In this document: positions 12,434 to 20,665 of the stretch, in pieces | How positions within the stretch are numbered: position 1 is the first letter of the stretch | Layout of the letters: each line of letters opens with the position of its first letter | DNA from: Streptomyces griseosporeus | Lineage (GTDB): Bacteria > Actinomycetota > Actinomycetes > Streptomycetales > Streptomycetaceae | Length of the DNA stretch: 64,000 nucleotides | Direction of reading: 5' to 3' | NCBI RefSeq assembly: GCF_014656055.1 | Contig: NZ_BNBR01000009.1 | Coordinates: forward strand, 62,001 to 126,000 | Notes under the pieces: generated by a model | Told to the model about the DNA's origin: nothing | Database searches by the model: none | What the model saw: only the letters and a program-made list of their open reading frames with translations | Program-made: the position numbers and the translations under genes

Positions 12434-13740
12434 TCACGGTCGTCGGTACGGGGACCGGGGCGCCGGTTCCCGCCGAGCTGCCGCCCGGCACCGCGCTGGT
12501 CGTGGGCGGGCGGCGGCATCTGGACGCCGTACGGCTGCCGGACGGGGCCGAGCGGATCGTGCTCGGGCCGCTGGCGCCCGCGCTGGACGCCGTGGAGCGG
12601 CGGCTGGACAAGGGCGAGCGGGTGGTCGTGCTGGCGTCCGGGGACCCCGGGTTCTTCGGGATCGTGCGGGCGCTGGCCGAGCGGTTCGGGCCCGGGCGGC
12701 TGGACGTGCGGCCGGGTGTGTCGTCGGTCGCCACGGCGTTCGCGCGGCTCGGGCTGACGTGGGACGACGCGGTGGTGGTGAGCGCGCACGGGCGGGAGCC
12801 GCGCACCGCGGTGAACCTGTGCCGGGCGTATCCGAAGGTGGCGGTGCTGACCGGTCCGGGCGCGGGGCCGGCCGAACTGGGCGCGGCGCTGCGGGCGTAC
12901 GACCGGACGCTGGTGGTCGCCTCGGCGCTCGGCTCGGACCAGGAGCGCGTGGAGCGGGTGACGCCGGCCGAGGCCGCCGCCCGCGACTGGGGCCCTGCGG
13001 TGAACGTGGTGCTGTGCCTGGACCCGGAGCGGACCGTGGGCGGGGTGCGCACGGTCGCGGGCGGGCCCGTGCGGCCGGCCGGCTGGGCGCTGCCCGAGGA
13101 CGACTTCGCGCACCGCGACTCGATGATCACCAAGTTCGAGGTGCGGGCGCTGGCCCTGGCCCGGCTCGGGCCGCGCCCGGGGGACCTGGTGTGGGACGTC
13201 GGCGCGGGGTCCGGCTCGGTGGCCGTGGAGTGCGCGCGGCTCGGCGCCGCCGTGACCGCGGTGGAGAAGACCGCGGACGGGGTGGCGCGGGTGCGGGCCA
13301 ACGCCGCCGCGCACGGGGTCGACGTGCACGTGGTGCACGGGGCGGCGCCGATGGTGCTGTCCGACCTCGACGATCCCGACGCGGTGTTCGTCGGCGGCGG
13401 CGGCCGGGAGCTGCCCGCCGTGGTGACGGCGTGCGCGCGGCGGGCCCGGCGGACCGTGGTCGTCGCCATGGCCGCGCTGGACCGGGTGCCGGCGGCGCGG
13501 GCCGCCCTCGCGGACGCCGGGTTCGCCGTGGACGGCGTACTGCTGCAGTCGTCACGGCTGGCGCCGCTGCCGGGGGACGTGACCCGGCTCGCGGCCGCCA
13601 ATCCCGTTTTCCTGCTGTGGGGCGTACGGCCCCCGGCCTGCGCGGACCGGGCTTCCGCTGACGAAGCCTCCGCCGAAGAAGCCTCTGTCGAAGAAGCCTC
13701 TGTCGAAGAAGCCTCTGCTGAAGAAGGAGTTCCCCAGTGA
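12430..13740 (+). CDS. cobL: Precorrin-6Y C5,15-methyltransferase (decarboxylating) CobL (CbiE-CbiT fusion)
   Basis: Two-domain methylase of 436 residues. The N-terminal CbiE-like domain (about 1-200) has VVLASGDPGFFG and DVRPGVSSVATAFARLG. The C-terminal CbiT-like Rossmann methylase has DSMITKFEVRALALARL followed by the SAM motif VWDVGAGSGSVAVE near residue 257, and FVGGGGRELP. The start is a GTG overlapping the cobM stop, chosen over the longer upstream frame. The C-terminus ends in an odd acidic tail of five ASxxE pentapeptides encoded by a 15-base tandem repeat. The last part of that tail carries the ribosome-binding site of the next gene. Confidence 0.95.
   Translation: MITVVGTGTGAPVPAELPPGTALVVGGRRHLDAVRLPDGAERIVLGPLAPALDAVERRLDKGERVVVLASGDPGFFGIVRALAERFGPGRLDVRPGVSSVATAFARLGLTWDDAVVVSAHGREPRTAVNLCRAYPKVAVLTGPGAGPAELGAALRAYDRTLVVASALGSDQERVERVTPAEAAARDWGPAVNVVLCLDPERTVGGVRTVAGGPVRPAGWALPEDDFAHRDSMITKFEVRALALARLGPRPGDLVWDVGAGSGSVAVECARLGAAVTAVEKTADGVARVRANAAAHGVDVHVVHGAAPMVLSDLDDPDAVFVGGGGRELPAVVTACARRARRTVVVAMAALDRVPAARAALADAGFAVDGVLLQSSRLAPLPGDVTRLAAANPVFLLWGVRPPACADRASADEASAEEASVEEASVEEASAEEGVPQ
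13651..13725 (+). repeat. Five 15-bp tandem repeats at the cobL 3' end
   Basis: Five contiguous 15-base units, each starting GC(T/C)TC and mostly ending GAAGAA, encode five consecutive A-S-x-x-E pentapeptides. Units three and four are identical (GCCTCTGTCGAAGAA). The array is poorer in GC than the flanks. It ends directly at the AAGGAG ribosome-binding site for the downstream GTG at 13737. Copy-number change would alter the tail without a frameshift. Confidence 0.9.
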
Positions 13741-15437
13741 TCGGCCTCATTTCCGCCACCGCGGCGGGGGCGGCGGCGCGGGACCGGCTGGCCGCGGCGT
13801 GGCCGGACCGCACGCGCGTGTACGACGGTCCCGTCGCCGACGCCGTACGGCGGGCGTTCGCCGAGTGCGAGCAGCTCGTCTGCTTCCTGGCGACCGGCGC
13901 GGTCGTCCGGCTCGTGGCCCCGCTGCTCGCCGGCAAGACGACCGACCCGGGTGTGGTGTGCGTCGACGAGGCCGGGCGGTACGCGGTGGCGCTGCTCGGC
14001 GGCCACGGCGGCGGCGCCAACGACCTGGCCCGCGCGGCCGGCGAGGTGCTGGGCGCGGAGCCCGTGGTGACGACGGCGACCGACGCGGTGGGCATCCCGG
14101 GCCTGGACACGCTCGGCCTGCCGGTCGAGGGCGATGTCGCGGGCGTCACCCGCGCCCTGCTGGACGGGGAGCCGGTGGCGCTGGCCGCCGAGGTGCCCTG
14201 GCCGCTGCCGCCGGTGCCGTTCGCGGCGGAGGGCGCGCACACGGTGCGGCTGACGGACCGGGCCGTGGCGGCCGGTGAGCGGGAGGTGCTGCTGCGCCCG
14301 CCGTCCCTCGTGGTGGGCGTGGGCGCCTCGCGCGGCGCCCCGGTCGAGGAGGTGCTGGGCCTGGTCGAGGACGCGCTGCGGGACGCGGGGCTGTCGGTGC
14401 GGTCGGTGGCGGAGCTGGCCACGGTGGACGCCAAGGTCGGCGAGCCGGGCCTGGTGGGCGCCGCCGAGCGGCTGGGGGTGCCCCTGGTGACGTACACCGC
14501 CGAGGAGCTGGCGGCCATCGAGGTGCCGAACCCGTCCGACGCGCCGCTCGCCGCGGTCGGCACACCGTCCGTCGCGGAGGCCGCCGCGCTGGCCCGCGGC
14601 GGTGAACTCGTCGTGCCGAAGCGGAAGTCGGAGCGCGCCGACGGGCAGCCCGCGATGGCCACGTGTGCCGTCGTACGGCGTCCCGCGCGCGGCCGGCTGG
14701 CGGTGGTCGGGCTCGGGCCGGGCGCCCGCGACCTGCTCACTCCGCGGGCCAGGGCCGAACTGCGGCGCGCCTCGGTGCTGGTGGGTCTCGACCAGTACGT
14801 CGACCAGATCCGCGACCTGCTGCGGCCCGGCACCCGGATCCTGGAGTCCGGGCTCGGCGCGGAGGAGGAGCGGGCGCGCACCGCGGTCGCCGAGGCCCGC
14901 AAGGGGCAGGCGGTCGCGCTGATCGGCAGCGGTGACGCGGGCGTGTACGCCATGGCGTCCCCGGCGCTCGCGGAGGCCTCCGACGACATCGACGTGATCG
15001 GCGTGCCCGGGGTCACCGCGGCGCTCGCCGCGGCGGCGGTCCTCGGGGCGCCGCTCGGCCACGACCACGTCTCGATCAGCCTGTCCGACCTGCACACGCC
15101 GTGGGAGGTCATCGAGCGGCGGGTGCGCGCGGCGGCCGAGGCGGACATCGTCGTGACCTTCTACAACCCCCGCTCCCGCGGCCGGGACTGGCAGCTGCCG
15201 AAGGCCCTGGGCATCCTCGCCGAGCACCGCGCGCCCACCACGCCGGTCGGTGTCGTCCGCCAGGCCTCACGGCCGGACGAGTCCAGCCGGGTGACCACGC
15301 TCGGCGAACTCGACCCGGCGTGGGTCGACATGATGACGGTCGTGACGGTGGGCAACACCGCGACCCGGACCATCGCCGGGCGCATGGTGACCCCGCGCGG
15401 CTACCGCTGGCAGACCACCGCGGAGGAGGCCCGGTGA
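13737..15437 (+). CDS. cobJ: CbiG-CobJ/CbiH fusion: cobalt-precorrin-5A hydrolase / precorrin-3B C17-methyltransferase
   Basis: A 566-residue fusion. The N-terminal part (about 1-310) is CbiG-like, with VCFLATGAVVRLVAPLLAGK, VCVDEAGRYAVALLGGHGGGAN and the CobE-like VVGVGASRGAPVEEVLGLV. This part would open the delta-lactone of precorrin-5A and release acetaldehyde. The C-terminal part (from about residue 318) is a CobJ/CbiH methylase with LAVVGLGPGARDLLTPRA, ALIGSGDAGVYAM, DVIGVPGVTAALAAAA, SISLSDLHTPW and FYNPRSRGRDWQL. The GTG start overlaps the cobL stop and has AAGGAG upstream. Joining ring-contraction methylase and lactone hydrolase links consecutive steps around ring contraction. Confidence 0.93.
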   Translation: MIGLISATAAGAAARDRLAAAWPDRTRVYDGPVADAVRRAFAECEQLVCFLATGAVVRLVAPLLAGKTTDPGVVCVDEAGRYAVALLGGHGGGANDLARAAGEVLGAEPVVTTATDAVGIPGLDTLGLPVEGDVAGVTRALLDGEPVALAAEVPWPLPPVPFAAEGAHTVRLTDRAVAAGEREVLLRPPSLVVGVGASRGAPVEEVLGLVEDALRDAGLSVRSVAELATVDAKVGEPGLVGAAERLGVPLVTYTAEELAAIEVPNPSDAPLAAVGTPSVAEAAALARGGELVVPKRKSERADGQPAMATCAVVRRPARGRLAVVGLGPGARDLLTPRARAELRRASVLVGLDQYVDQIRDLLRPGTRILESGLGAEEERARTAVAEARKGQAVALIGSGDAGVYAMASPALAEASDDIDVIGVPGVTAALAAAAVLGAPLGHDHVSISLSDLHTPWEVIERRVRAAAEADIVVTFYNPRSRGRDWQLPKALGILAEHRAPTTPVGVVRQASRPDESSRVTTLGELDPAWVDMMTVVTVGNTATRTIAGRMVTPRGYRWQTTAEEAR

Positions 15438-16024
15438 ACCGCGTCGTGCACCCGATCGAGGAGGAGTCCTACCGGCGGCTGCGCGCCCGCCTGGACACCT
15501 CGCACTTCCCGCCGCTGACCCGGGCGGTGGTGGAGCGGGTCATCCACTCCGCCGCCGACCTGGAGTACGCGGACGACCTCGTCATGGACGAGGGCGACCT
15601 GGAGCGGGCGCACGCCGCGCTGCACGCCGGGGCGCCCGTCGTCGTCGACGTCGAGATGGTCGGCGCGGGCATCACCCGCCGGGAGACCGTCTGCCGGCTG
15701 AAGGACGCCGTGGCCGGTCCGGGGCTGACCCGCTCCGCGCACGGCATCCGGCTCGCCTACGAGCAGGTCGGCCCCGGCGCCCTCTGGGTGATCGGCAACG
15801 CGCCGACCGCGCTGGAGGAGCTGCTCACCCTGGACGCCGACCCGGCGCTCGTCATCGGCCTGCCCGTCGGGTTCGTCGGCGCGGTCGAGTCCAAGGCCGC
15901 GTTGCGCGAGAGCGGGCTGCCCGCCGTGAGCAACGTGTCCGAGAAGGGCGGCTCGGCGGTCGCGTCCGCCGCGCTGAACGCCCTGCTGTACCACCCCGTT
16001 CCGCAGTCGAAGGAGACCCTGTGA
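15434..16024 (+). CDS. cobH: Precorrin-8X methylmutase CobH/CbiC
   Basis: Moves the C11 methyl group to C12, giving hydrogenobyrinic acid or its cobalt form. The GTG overlapping the previous stop gives 196 residues, the usual size. The probable catalytic His38 lies in VIHSAADLEYADDL. Other family landmarks are VVVDVEMVGAGI, LWVIGNAPTALEELL and IGLPVGFVGAVESKAALRES. The upstream extension of this frame inside cobJ is not part of the gene. The stop overlaps the start of the cbiX-like gene. Confidence 0.95.
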   Translation: MNRVVHPIEEESYRRLRARLDTSHFPPLTRAVVERVIHSAADLEYADDLVMDEGDLERAHAALHAGAPVVVDVEMVGAGITRRETVCRLKDAVAGPGLTRSAHGIRLAYEQVGPGALWVIGNAPTALEELLTLDADPALVIGLPVGFVGAVESKAALRESGLPAVSNVSEKGGSAVASAALNALLYHPVPQSKETL

Positions 16025-16935
16025 CCACCCCGCCGCCCGCCCTGCTGATCGCCGGCCACGGCACCCGGGACGACGCCGGAGCGGAGGCGTTCCGCGACTT
16101 CGTACGGGAGCTGGGCCGCCGCCACCCCGAACTGCCCGTCGCGGGCGGCTTCATCGAGCTGTCCCCGCCGCCGCTGGGCGAGGCCGTCGCCGAGCTGGTC
16201 GAACGGGGCGTGCGGCGGTTCGCGGCCGTGCCGCTGATGCTGGTGTCCGCCGGGCACGCCAAGGGCGACATCCCGGCGGCGCTGGCCCGCGAGAAGGAGC
16301 GGCACCCGGGCATCTCGTACACCTACGGCCGCCCGCTGGGCCCGCACCCGTCGCTGCTCGGTGTGCTGGAGCGGCGCCTTGAGGAGGTGCTGGACGGCGT
16401 GGACCGCTCGGAGGTCACCGTCCTGCTGGTGGGGCGCGGTTCGACCGACCCGGACGCCAACGCCGAGGTGTTCAAGGCGGCGCGGCTGCTGTGGGAGGGC
16501 CGCGGGTACGCCGCCGTGGAGACGGCGTTCGTGTCGCTGGCGGCGCCGGACGTGCCGAGCGGTCTGGAGCGGTGCGCGCGGCTGGGCGCGCGGCGGATCG
16601 TCGTGCTGCCGTACTTCCTGTTCACCGGCATCCTCCCGGACCGGGTGCGGAAGCAGACCGAGGAGTGGGCCGCCGCGCACCCGGAGCTGGACGTGCGGTC
16701 GGCGGACGTCATCGGGCCGGAGCCGGAGCTGCTGGACCTGGTGATGGAGCGGTACGAGGAGGCGGTCAAGGGCGACCTGCGGATGAACTGCGACTCGTGC
16801 GTGTACCGCATCGCGCTCCCCGGGTTCGAGGACAAGGTGGGCCTGCCGCAGCAGCCGCACTTCCACCCGGACGACGACGGCGACCACCACCACGGGCATC
16901 ACCACCACGGGCACGGTCACGCCCATGCGCACTGA
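16021..16935 (+). CDS. cbiX: CbiX-like sirohydrochlorin cobaltochelatase with His-rich tail
   Basis: Two-domain CbiX/SirB-type chelatase of 304 residues. The N-terminal half has LLIAGHGTRDDAGAEAF with the metal-binding His, and VPLMLVSAGHAKGDIPAAL. The C-terminal half repeats the fold with TVLLVGRGSTDPDAN and VVLPYFLFTGIL. Near the C-terminus comes MNCDSCVYR, then a His/Gly/Asp tail rich in HHH and HGH, a common metal-storage or delivery tail in CbiX. Cobalt is the likely metal, given the operon. Its presence beside CobN means both an early-type and a late-type chelatase are encoded here. The 3' end overlaps the cobC-like gene by 11 bases. Confidence 0.92.
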   Translation: MTTPPPALLIAGHGTRDDAGAEAFRDFVRELGRRHPELPVAGGFIELSPPPLGEAVAELVERGVRRFAAVPLMLVSAGHAKGDIPAALAREKERHPGISYTYGRPLGPHPSLLGVLERRLEEVLDGVDRSEVTVLLVGRGSTDPDANAEVFKAARLLWEGRGYAAVETAFVSLAAPDVPSGLERCARLGARRIVVLPYFLFTGILPDRVRKQTEEWAAAHPELDVRSADVIGPEPELLDLVMERYEEAVKGDLRMNCDSCVYRIALPGFEDKVGLPQQPHFHPDDDGDHHHGHHHHGHGHAHAH

Positions 16936-17971
16936 GCACGATCTGCGGCACCACGGGGACGCGGAGGTCCGCGACGACGGGGCGAAGCTGGTCGACCTCG
17001 CCGTGAACGTGCGGGCCGACACCCCGCCCGCGTGGCTGCGGGAGCGGATCGCCGGCTCGCTGGGGGGGCTGGCCGCCTACCCCGACGGGCGGGCGGCCCG
17101 CGCCGCCGTCGCCGCCCGGCACGGGCTGGAGCCCGGGCGGGTACTGCTGACGGCGGGCGCGGCGGAGGCGTTCGTCCTGCTGGCGCGGGCGCTGAAGGTG
17201 CGGCGGCCGGTGGTGGTGCACCCGCAGTTCACCGAGCCGGAGGCGGCACTGCGGGACGCCGGCCACTCCGTCGGGCGGGTGCTGCTGCGGGAGGCGGACG
17301 GCTTCCGGCTGGACGCGGCCGCGGTGCCCGAGGACGCGGACCTGGTGGTGATCGGCAACCCGACCAACCCGACGTCGGTGCTGCACCCCGCCGAGGCGAT
17401 CGCCGCGCTGGCCCGGCCGGGGCGGACGCTCGTCGTCGACGAGGCGTTCATGGACGCGGTCCCCGGGGAGCGGGAGGCGCTGGCCGGGCGGACCGACGTA
17501 CCGGGCCTGGTCGTGCTGCGCAGCCTGACCAAGACGTGGGGACTGGCCGGGCTGCGCATCGGGTACGTCCTCGCCGCCCCCGAGCTGATCGCCGAGCTGG
17601 AGCGCGCCCAGCCGCTGTGGCCGGTGTCCACGCCGGCGCTGGCCGCCGCGCAGGCCTGCGTGGAGCCGGCCGCGCTGGGGGAGGCGGGGCACGCCGCGCA
17701 CCGCATCGCCGCGGACCGGGCGTACCTGGTGGCGGGGCTGTCGTCGTTCGAAGGGGCCGGGCTGCGGGTGGTGACACCGGCCGAGGGACCCTTCGTGCTG
17801 GTGCGCGTGCCGGGCGCGGCGGAGGTACGGCGGCGGCTGCGGGAGCGCGGCTGGGCGGTGCGGCGCGGGGACACCTTCCCGGGGCTGGGCGAGGACTGGC
17901 TGCGGCTCGCGGTGCGGGACCGGGCGACGGCGGACGGGTTCCTCGCGGCGCTGGGGGCGGTGCTGGGCTAG
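16925..17971 (+). CDS. cobC: CobC-like PLP aminotransferase (threonine-phosphate decarboxylase / histidinol-phosphate aminotransferase family)
   Basis: Fold-type I PLP enzyme of 348 residues closing the B12 block. It shows LAVNVRADTPPAWLRERI, VVIGNPTNPTSVLHP, LVVDEAFMDAVPGE and the probable Schiff-base Lys203 in RSLTKTWGLAGLRIGY. The family includes CobD-type L-threonine-O-3-phosphate decarboxylases, which make the (R)-1-amino-2-propanol phosphate arm, and histidinol-phosphate aminotransferases. The cob context and the 11-base overlap with cbiX favour the former. Transcription probably stops in the 146 bases before the serine hydrolase. Confidence 0.85.
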   Translation: MRTEHDLRHHGDAEVRDDGAKLVDLAVNVRADTPPAWLRERIAGSLGGLAAYPDGRAARAAVAARHGLEPGRVLLTAGAAEAFVLLARALKVRRPVVVHPQFTEPEAALRDAGHSVGRVLLREADGFRLDAAAVPEDADLVVIGNPTNPTSVLHPAEAIAALARPGRTLVVDEAFMDAVPGEREALAGRTDVPGLVVLRSLTKTWGLAGLRIGYVLAAPELIAELERAQPLWPVSTPALAAAQACVEPAALGEAGHAAHRIAADRAYLVAGLSSFEGAGLRVVTPAEGPFVLVRVPGAAEVRRRLRERGWAVRRGDTFPGLGEDWLRLAVRDRATADGFLAALGAVLG

Positions 17972-18117
17972 GGGACGAGACACCCTCTGGGGACCGGGCG
18001 GCTCCGAACGAGTGGACTCGGCCGGGTCCCCCGGCGCAAGGCGGCCGCGGGCCGGGGGCCGGGTGGTGAGGTTCTGCCGTCCGTCCCCCTCCCGTCCCCT
18101 CCCGGAAGAGGCCCCGC

Positions 18118-19353
18118 ATGCGATCCGTCCCCTCCCGCCGTGTGTTCACCGCGGCGCTGCTCGCCGCGGCCGCGCCGGCGTCCCTGGCCGCGAGCCCCGC
18201 CGCGGCCGTTCCCACCACCGGACACCCCCGCTGCGACCAGGAGCGGAAGGGCGACTGGGCCTGGGACCCGGACCGGGAAGGCTGCCCGAGGGACGGGCTC
18301 GACCCCGAGCTGACCGCCCGGCTGGACAGGACCATCTCGGACGTACGCCGGCAGGCCGGCATCCCCGGTGCCGTCGTCGGGCTGTGGCTGCCCGGACAGG
18401 GCCGCTACGTCCGCGCCTCCGGGGTGGCCGACACCGCCACCGGCGCGCCCATGCGTGCCGACTCCTACGTCCGGATCGGCAGCGAGACCAAGACCTTCAC
18501 GGTCACCGCCCTGCTCCAGCTCGTCGACCAGGGCCGCGTCGGGCTGGACGATCCGGTCTCCCGCTACCTCCGCGGCGTGCCCGACGGGGACCGCATCACG
18601 CTGCGGCAGCTCGCCGGGATGCGCAGCGGGCTGTTCCCGTACACCTCCGACCCCGACTTCGTGCGCGATGTGCTGAGCGACCCGCAGCGCAAGTTCACGC
18701 CGTGGGAGCTGCTGGCGTACGGCTTCCGGCACCCGAACACCTTCCCGCCGGGGCAGCAGTGGCAGTACTCCAACAGCAACCTCATCGTGCTCGGCCTGGT
18801 CATCGAGAAGGTCACCGGGCAGCGCCTCGCCGACGTCATCCACCGGCGGGTGCTGCGCCCGGCCCGGCTGCACCACACGCTCTTCCCCGAGGGCGCCGAG
18901 TTCCCCCAGCCACACCCGCACGGCTACACCGACCAGACCCTGAGCGGCGCGGTCGCCGACGCCACGGACTGGGACCCCAGCTGGGCGTGGGCGGCCGGGG
19001 CGATGATCTCCGACCTGCACGATCTGCACAGCTGGGCCAGGACCGTCGCCACGGGCACCCTGCTGAGCCCGCAGACGCAGGCGCAGCGGCTGCGGCTGCT
19101 GCCGACGGGCGTCCCCGGACTCCGCTACGGCCTCGGGATCTTCGAGACCGGCGGCTGGATCGGCCACAACGGCTCCATCCCGGGCTACGAGACGGTGACC
19201 GTGTACCTGCCCCCGCGGCAGGCCACCCTCGTCGTCATGATCAACACGGACATCACGGTCGGCGGGCAGGAGCCGTCCACGCTGCTGGCGCGGGCGATCA
19301 CGCAGGTCGCGACGCCGGGGAACGTGTACGACGGCTCGGTCACGCCGCGCTGA
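18118..19353 (+). CDS. Secreted serine beta-lactamase-family hydrolase (D-Ala-D-Ala carboxypeptidase-like)
   Basis: Exported penicillin-recognising serine hydrolase of 411 residues. The N-terminus (RSVPSRRVFTAALLAAAAP to an AAAVP region) is a signal peptide. The active-site tetrad S122-E-T-K125 lies in RIGSETKTFTVTALLQ, and the second motif Y217-S-N219 in WQYSNSNLIVLG. A C-terminal HNGSIPGYETVTVYLP supplies the third (HxG). The length and motifs fit class C-like D-alanyl-D-alanine carboxypeptidases and related esterases. The substrate cannot be told from sequence. It stands alone after cobC and is followed on the same strand by an amidohydrolase. Confidence 0.88.
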   Translation: MRSVPSRRVFTAALLAAAAPASLAASPAAAVPTTGHPRCDQERKGDWAWDPDREGCPRDGLDPELTARLDRTISDVRRQAGIPGAVVGLWLPGQGRYVRASGVADTATGAPMRADSYVRIGSETKTFTVTALLQLVDQGRVGLDDPVSRYLRGVPDGDRITLRQLAGMRSGLFPYTSDPDFVRDVLSDPQRKFTPWELLAYGFRHPNTFPPGQQWQYSNSNLIVLGLVIEKVTGQRLADVIHRRVLRPARLHHTLFPEGAEFPQPHPHGYTDQTLSGAVADATDWDPSWAWAAGAMISDLHDLHSWARTVATGTLLSPQTQAQRLRLLPTGVPGLRYGLGIFETGGWIGHNGSIPGYETVTVYLPPRQATLVVMINTDITVGGQEPSTLLARAITQVATPGNVYDGSVTPR

Positions 19354-19411
19354 CCACCGCGTCCGGGCACCCCCTGCCGCTCCCCGCGGACACCGCACTA
19401 GGGTGCGGTAC

Positions 19412-20506
19412 ATGAGCGACGATCACGTGGTGCTGCATGTGAAGGGGCGGGTGCTGGCCGGGCCCGAGGACGTGCGGGACGAGCTGTGGGTGGTCGGGGG
19501 GCGGGTGTCGTACGACCGTCCCGCCGGCGCCCGTGACGTGCGGACCGTGGAGGGGTGGGCGCTGCCCGGGCTCGTCGACGCCCACTGCCATGTGGGGCTC
19601 GGCCCGGACGGGCCGGTGCCCGAGGACAGGGCCGAGAAGCAGGCGCTGACCGACCGGGAGGCCGGGACGCTGCTGATCCGGGACGCGGGCTCGCCGTCGG
19701 ACACCCGCTGGATCGACGCGCGCGACGACCTGCCGAAGATCATCCGGGCGGGGCGGCACATCGCCCGCACCCGGCGCTACATCCGCAACTACGCCCACGA
19801 GGTCGAACCCAACCAGCTCGTCGCCTACGTCGCCCAGGAGGCGCGGCGCGGTGACGGGTGGGTCAAGCTCGTCGGCGACTGGATCGACCGCGACCTCGGG
19901 GACCTCGCCGCGTGCTGGCCCCGGGAGGCCGTCGAGGCGGCGATCGCCGAGGCGCACCGGCTGGGCGCCCGTGTCACCGCGCACTGCTTCGCCGAGGACT
20001 CCCTGCGCGACCTGGTCGAGGCCGGCATCGACTGCGTCGAGCACGCGACCGGACTGACCGAGGACACCATCCCGCTGTTCGCGGAGCGCGGGGTCGCCAT
20101 CGTGCCGACGCTCGTGAACATCGCCACCTTCCCGCACCTCGCGGCCGGCGGCGAGCGGCGCTACCCGGTGTGGGCGGACCACATGCGGCGTCTGCACGCC
20201 CGCCGCTACGACACCGTGCGCGCCGCCTGGGACGCCGGTGTGCCGGTGTTCGTCGGGACGGACGCGGGCGGCTCGCTGGCGCACGGCCTGGTCGCCGGGG
20301 AGGTCGCGGAGCTGGTCACCGCCGGCATCCCGCCGGTGGCCGCGCTGTCGGCGACGACATGGGGGGCGCGTGCCTGGCTGGGGCGGCCGGGCCTGGAGGA
20401 GGGGGCTCCGGCGGACCTGGTGGTGTACGAGGCGGATCCGCGGGCGGATGTGCGGGTGCTGGCGGCGCCGCGCCGGGTGGTCCTCAACGGACGGGTCGTG
20501 AGCTAA
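19412..20506 (+). CDS. Amidohydrolase family protein
   Basis: Metal-dependent amidohydrolase of 364 residues, imidazolonepropionase/prolidase-like in layout. The metal-binding HxH lies in LPGLVDAHCHVGLG near residues 53-58. Further ligands sit in VTAHCFAEDSL and CVEHATGLTEDT, and the late Asp in FVGTDAGGSLAHGLV. A C-terminal APADLVVYEADPRADVRVL strand completes the composite beta domain. The frame opens at GTG 19403, but ATG 19412 looks better. A TAGGGT hexamer seven bases before it could be the -10 element of a leaderless transcript. The substrate is unknown. Confidence 0.88.
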   Translation: MSDDHVVLHVKGRVLAGPEDVRDELWVVGGRVSYDRPAGARDVRTVEGWALPGLVDAHCHVGLGPDGPVPEDRAEKQALTDREAGTLLIRDAGSPSDTRWIDARDDLPKIIRAGRHIARTRRYIRNYAHEVEPNQLVAYVAQEARRGDGWVKLVGDWIDRDLGDLAACWPREAVEAAIAEAHRLGARVTAHCFAEDSLRDLVEAGIDCVEHATGLTEDTIPLFAERGVAIVPTLVNIATFPHLAAGGERRYPVWADHMRRLHARRYDTVRAAWDAGVPVFVGTDAGGSLAHGLVAGEVAELVTAGIPPVAALSATTWGARAWLGRPGLEEGAPADLVVYEADPRADVRVLAAPRRVVLNGRVVS

Positions 20507-20524
20507 TCGAAAACCCGGCCGGAA

Positions 20525-20539
20525 ACCCCTCTTTGGGGT
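20525..20539 (+). terminator. Weak hairpin after the amidohydrolase gene
   Basis: Five-base arms ACCCC and GGGGT enclose a five-base loop, 18 bases past the stop. The stem is short and no T-tract follows, so this is only a possible terminator. Confidence 0.3.
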
Positions 20540-20590
20540 GAAGTCACGGAGCATACGCGCCCGTTCACTCTTCGTACGTAATTCTTACGG

Positions 20591-20653
20591 GGTCCCAAGC
20601 ATCACCACTCTGGTCCCGAGCACCACAACTCTGGTCCGGAGCACCACTCCTCT
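20591..20653 (+). repeat. Three 21-bp tandem repeats in the leader of the LAETGG gene
   Basis: Three contiguous 21-base units start GGTCC(C/G)(A/G)AGCA(C/T)CAC and end in CTCT. They run directly into the GGGGGT ribosome-binding region of the downstream GTG at 20666. They lie between a 5-base-stem hairpin and the start codon, so they are probably in the 5' untranslated leader or promoter. Confidence 0.85.
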
Positions 20654-20665
20654 GGGGGTCCCACC

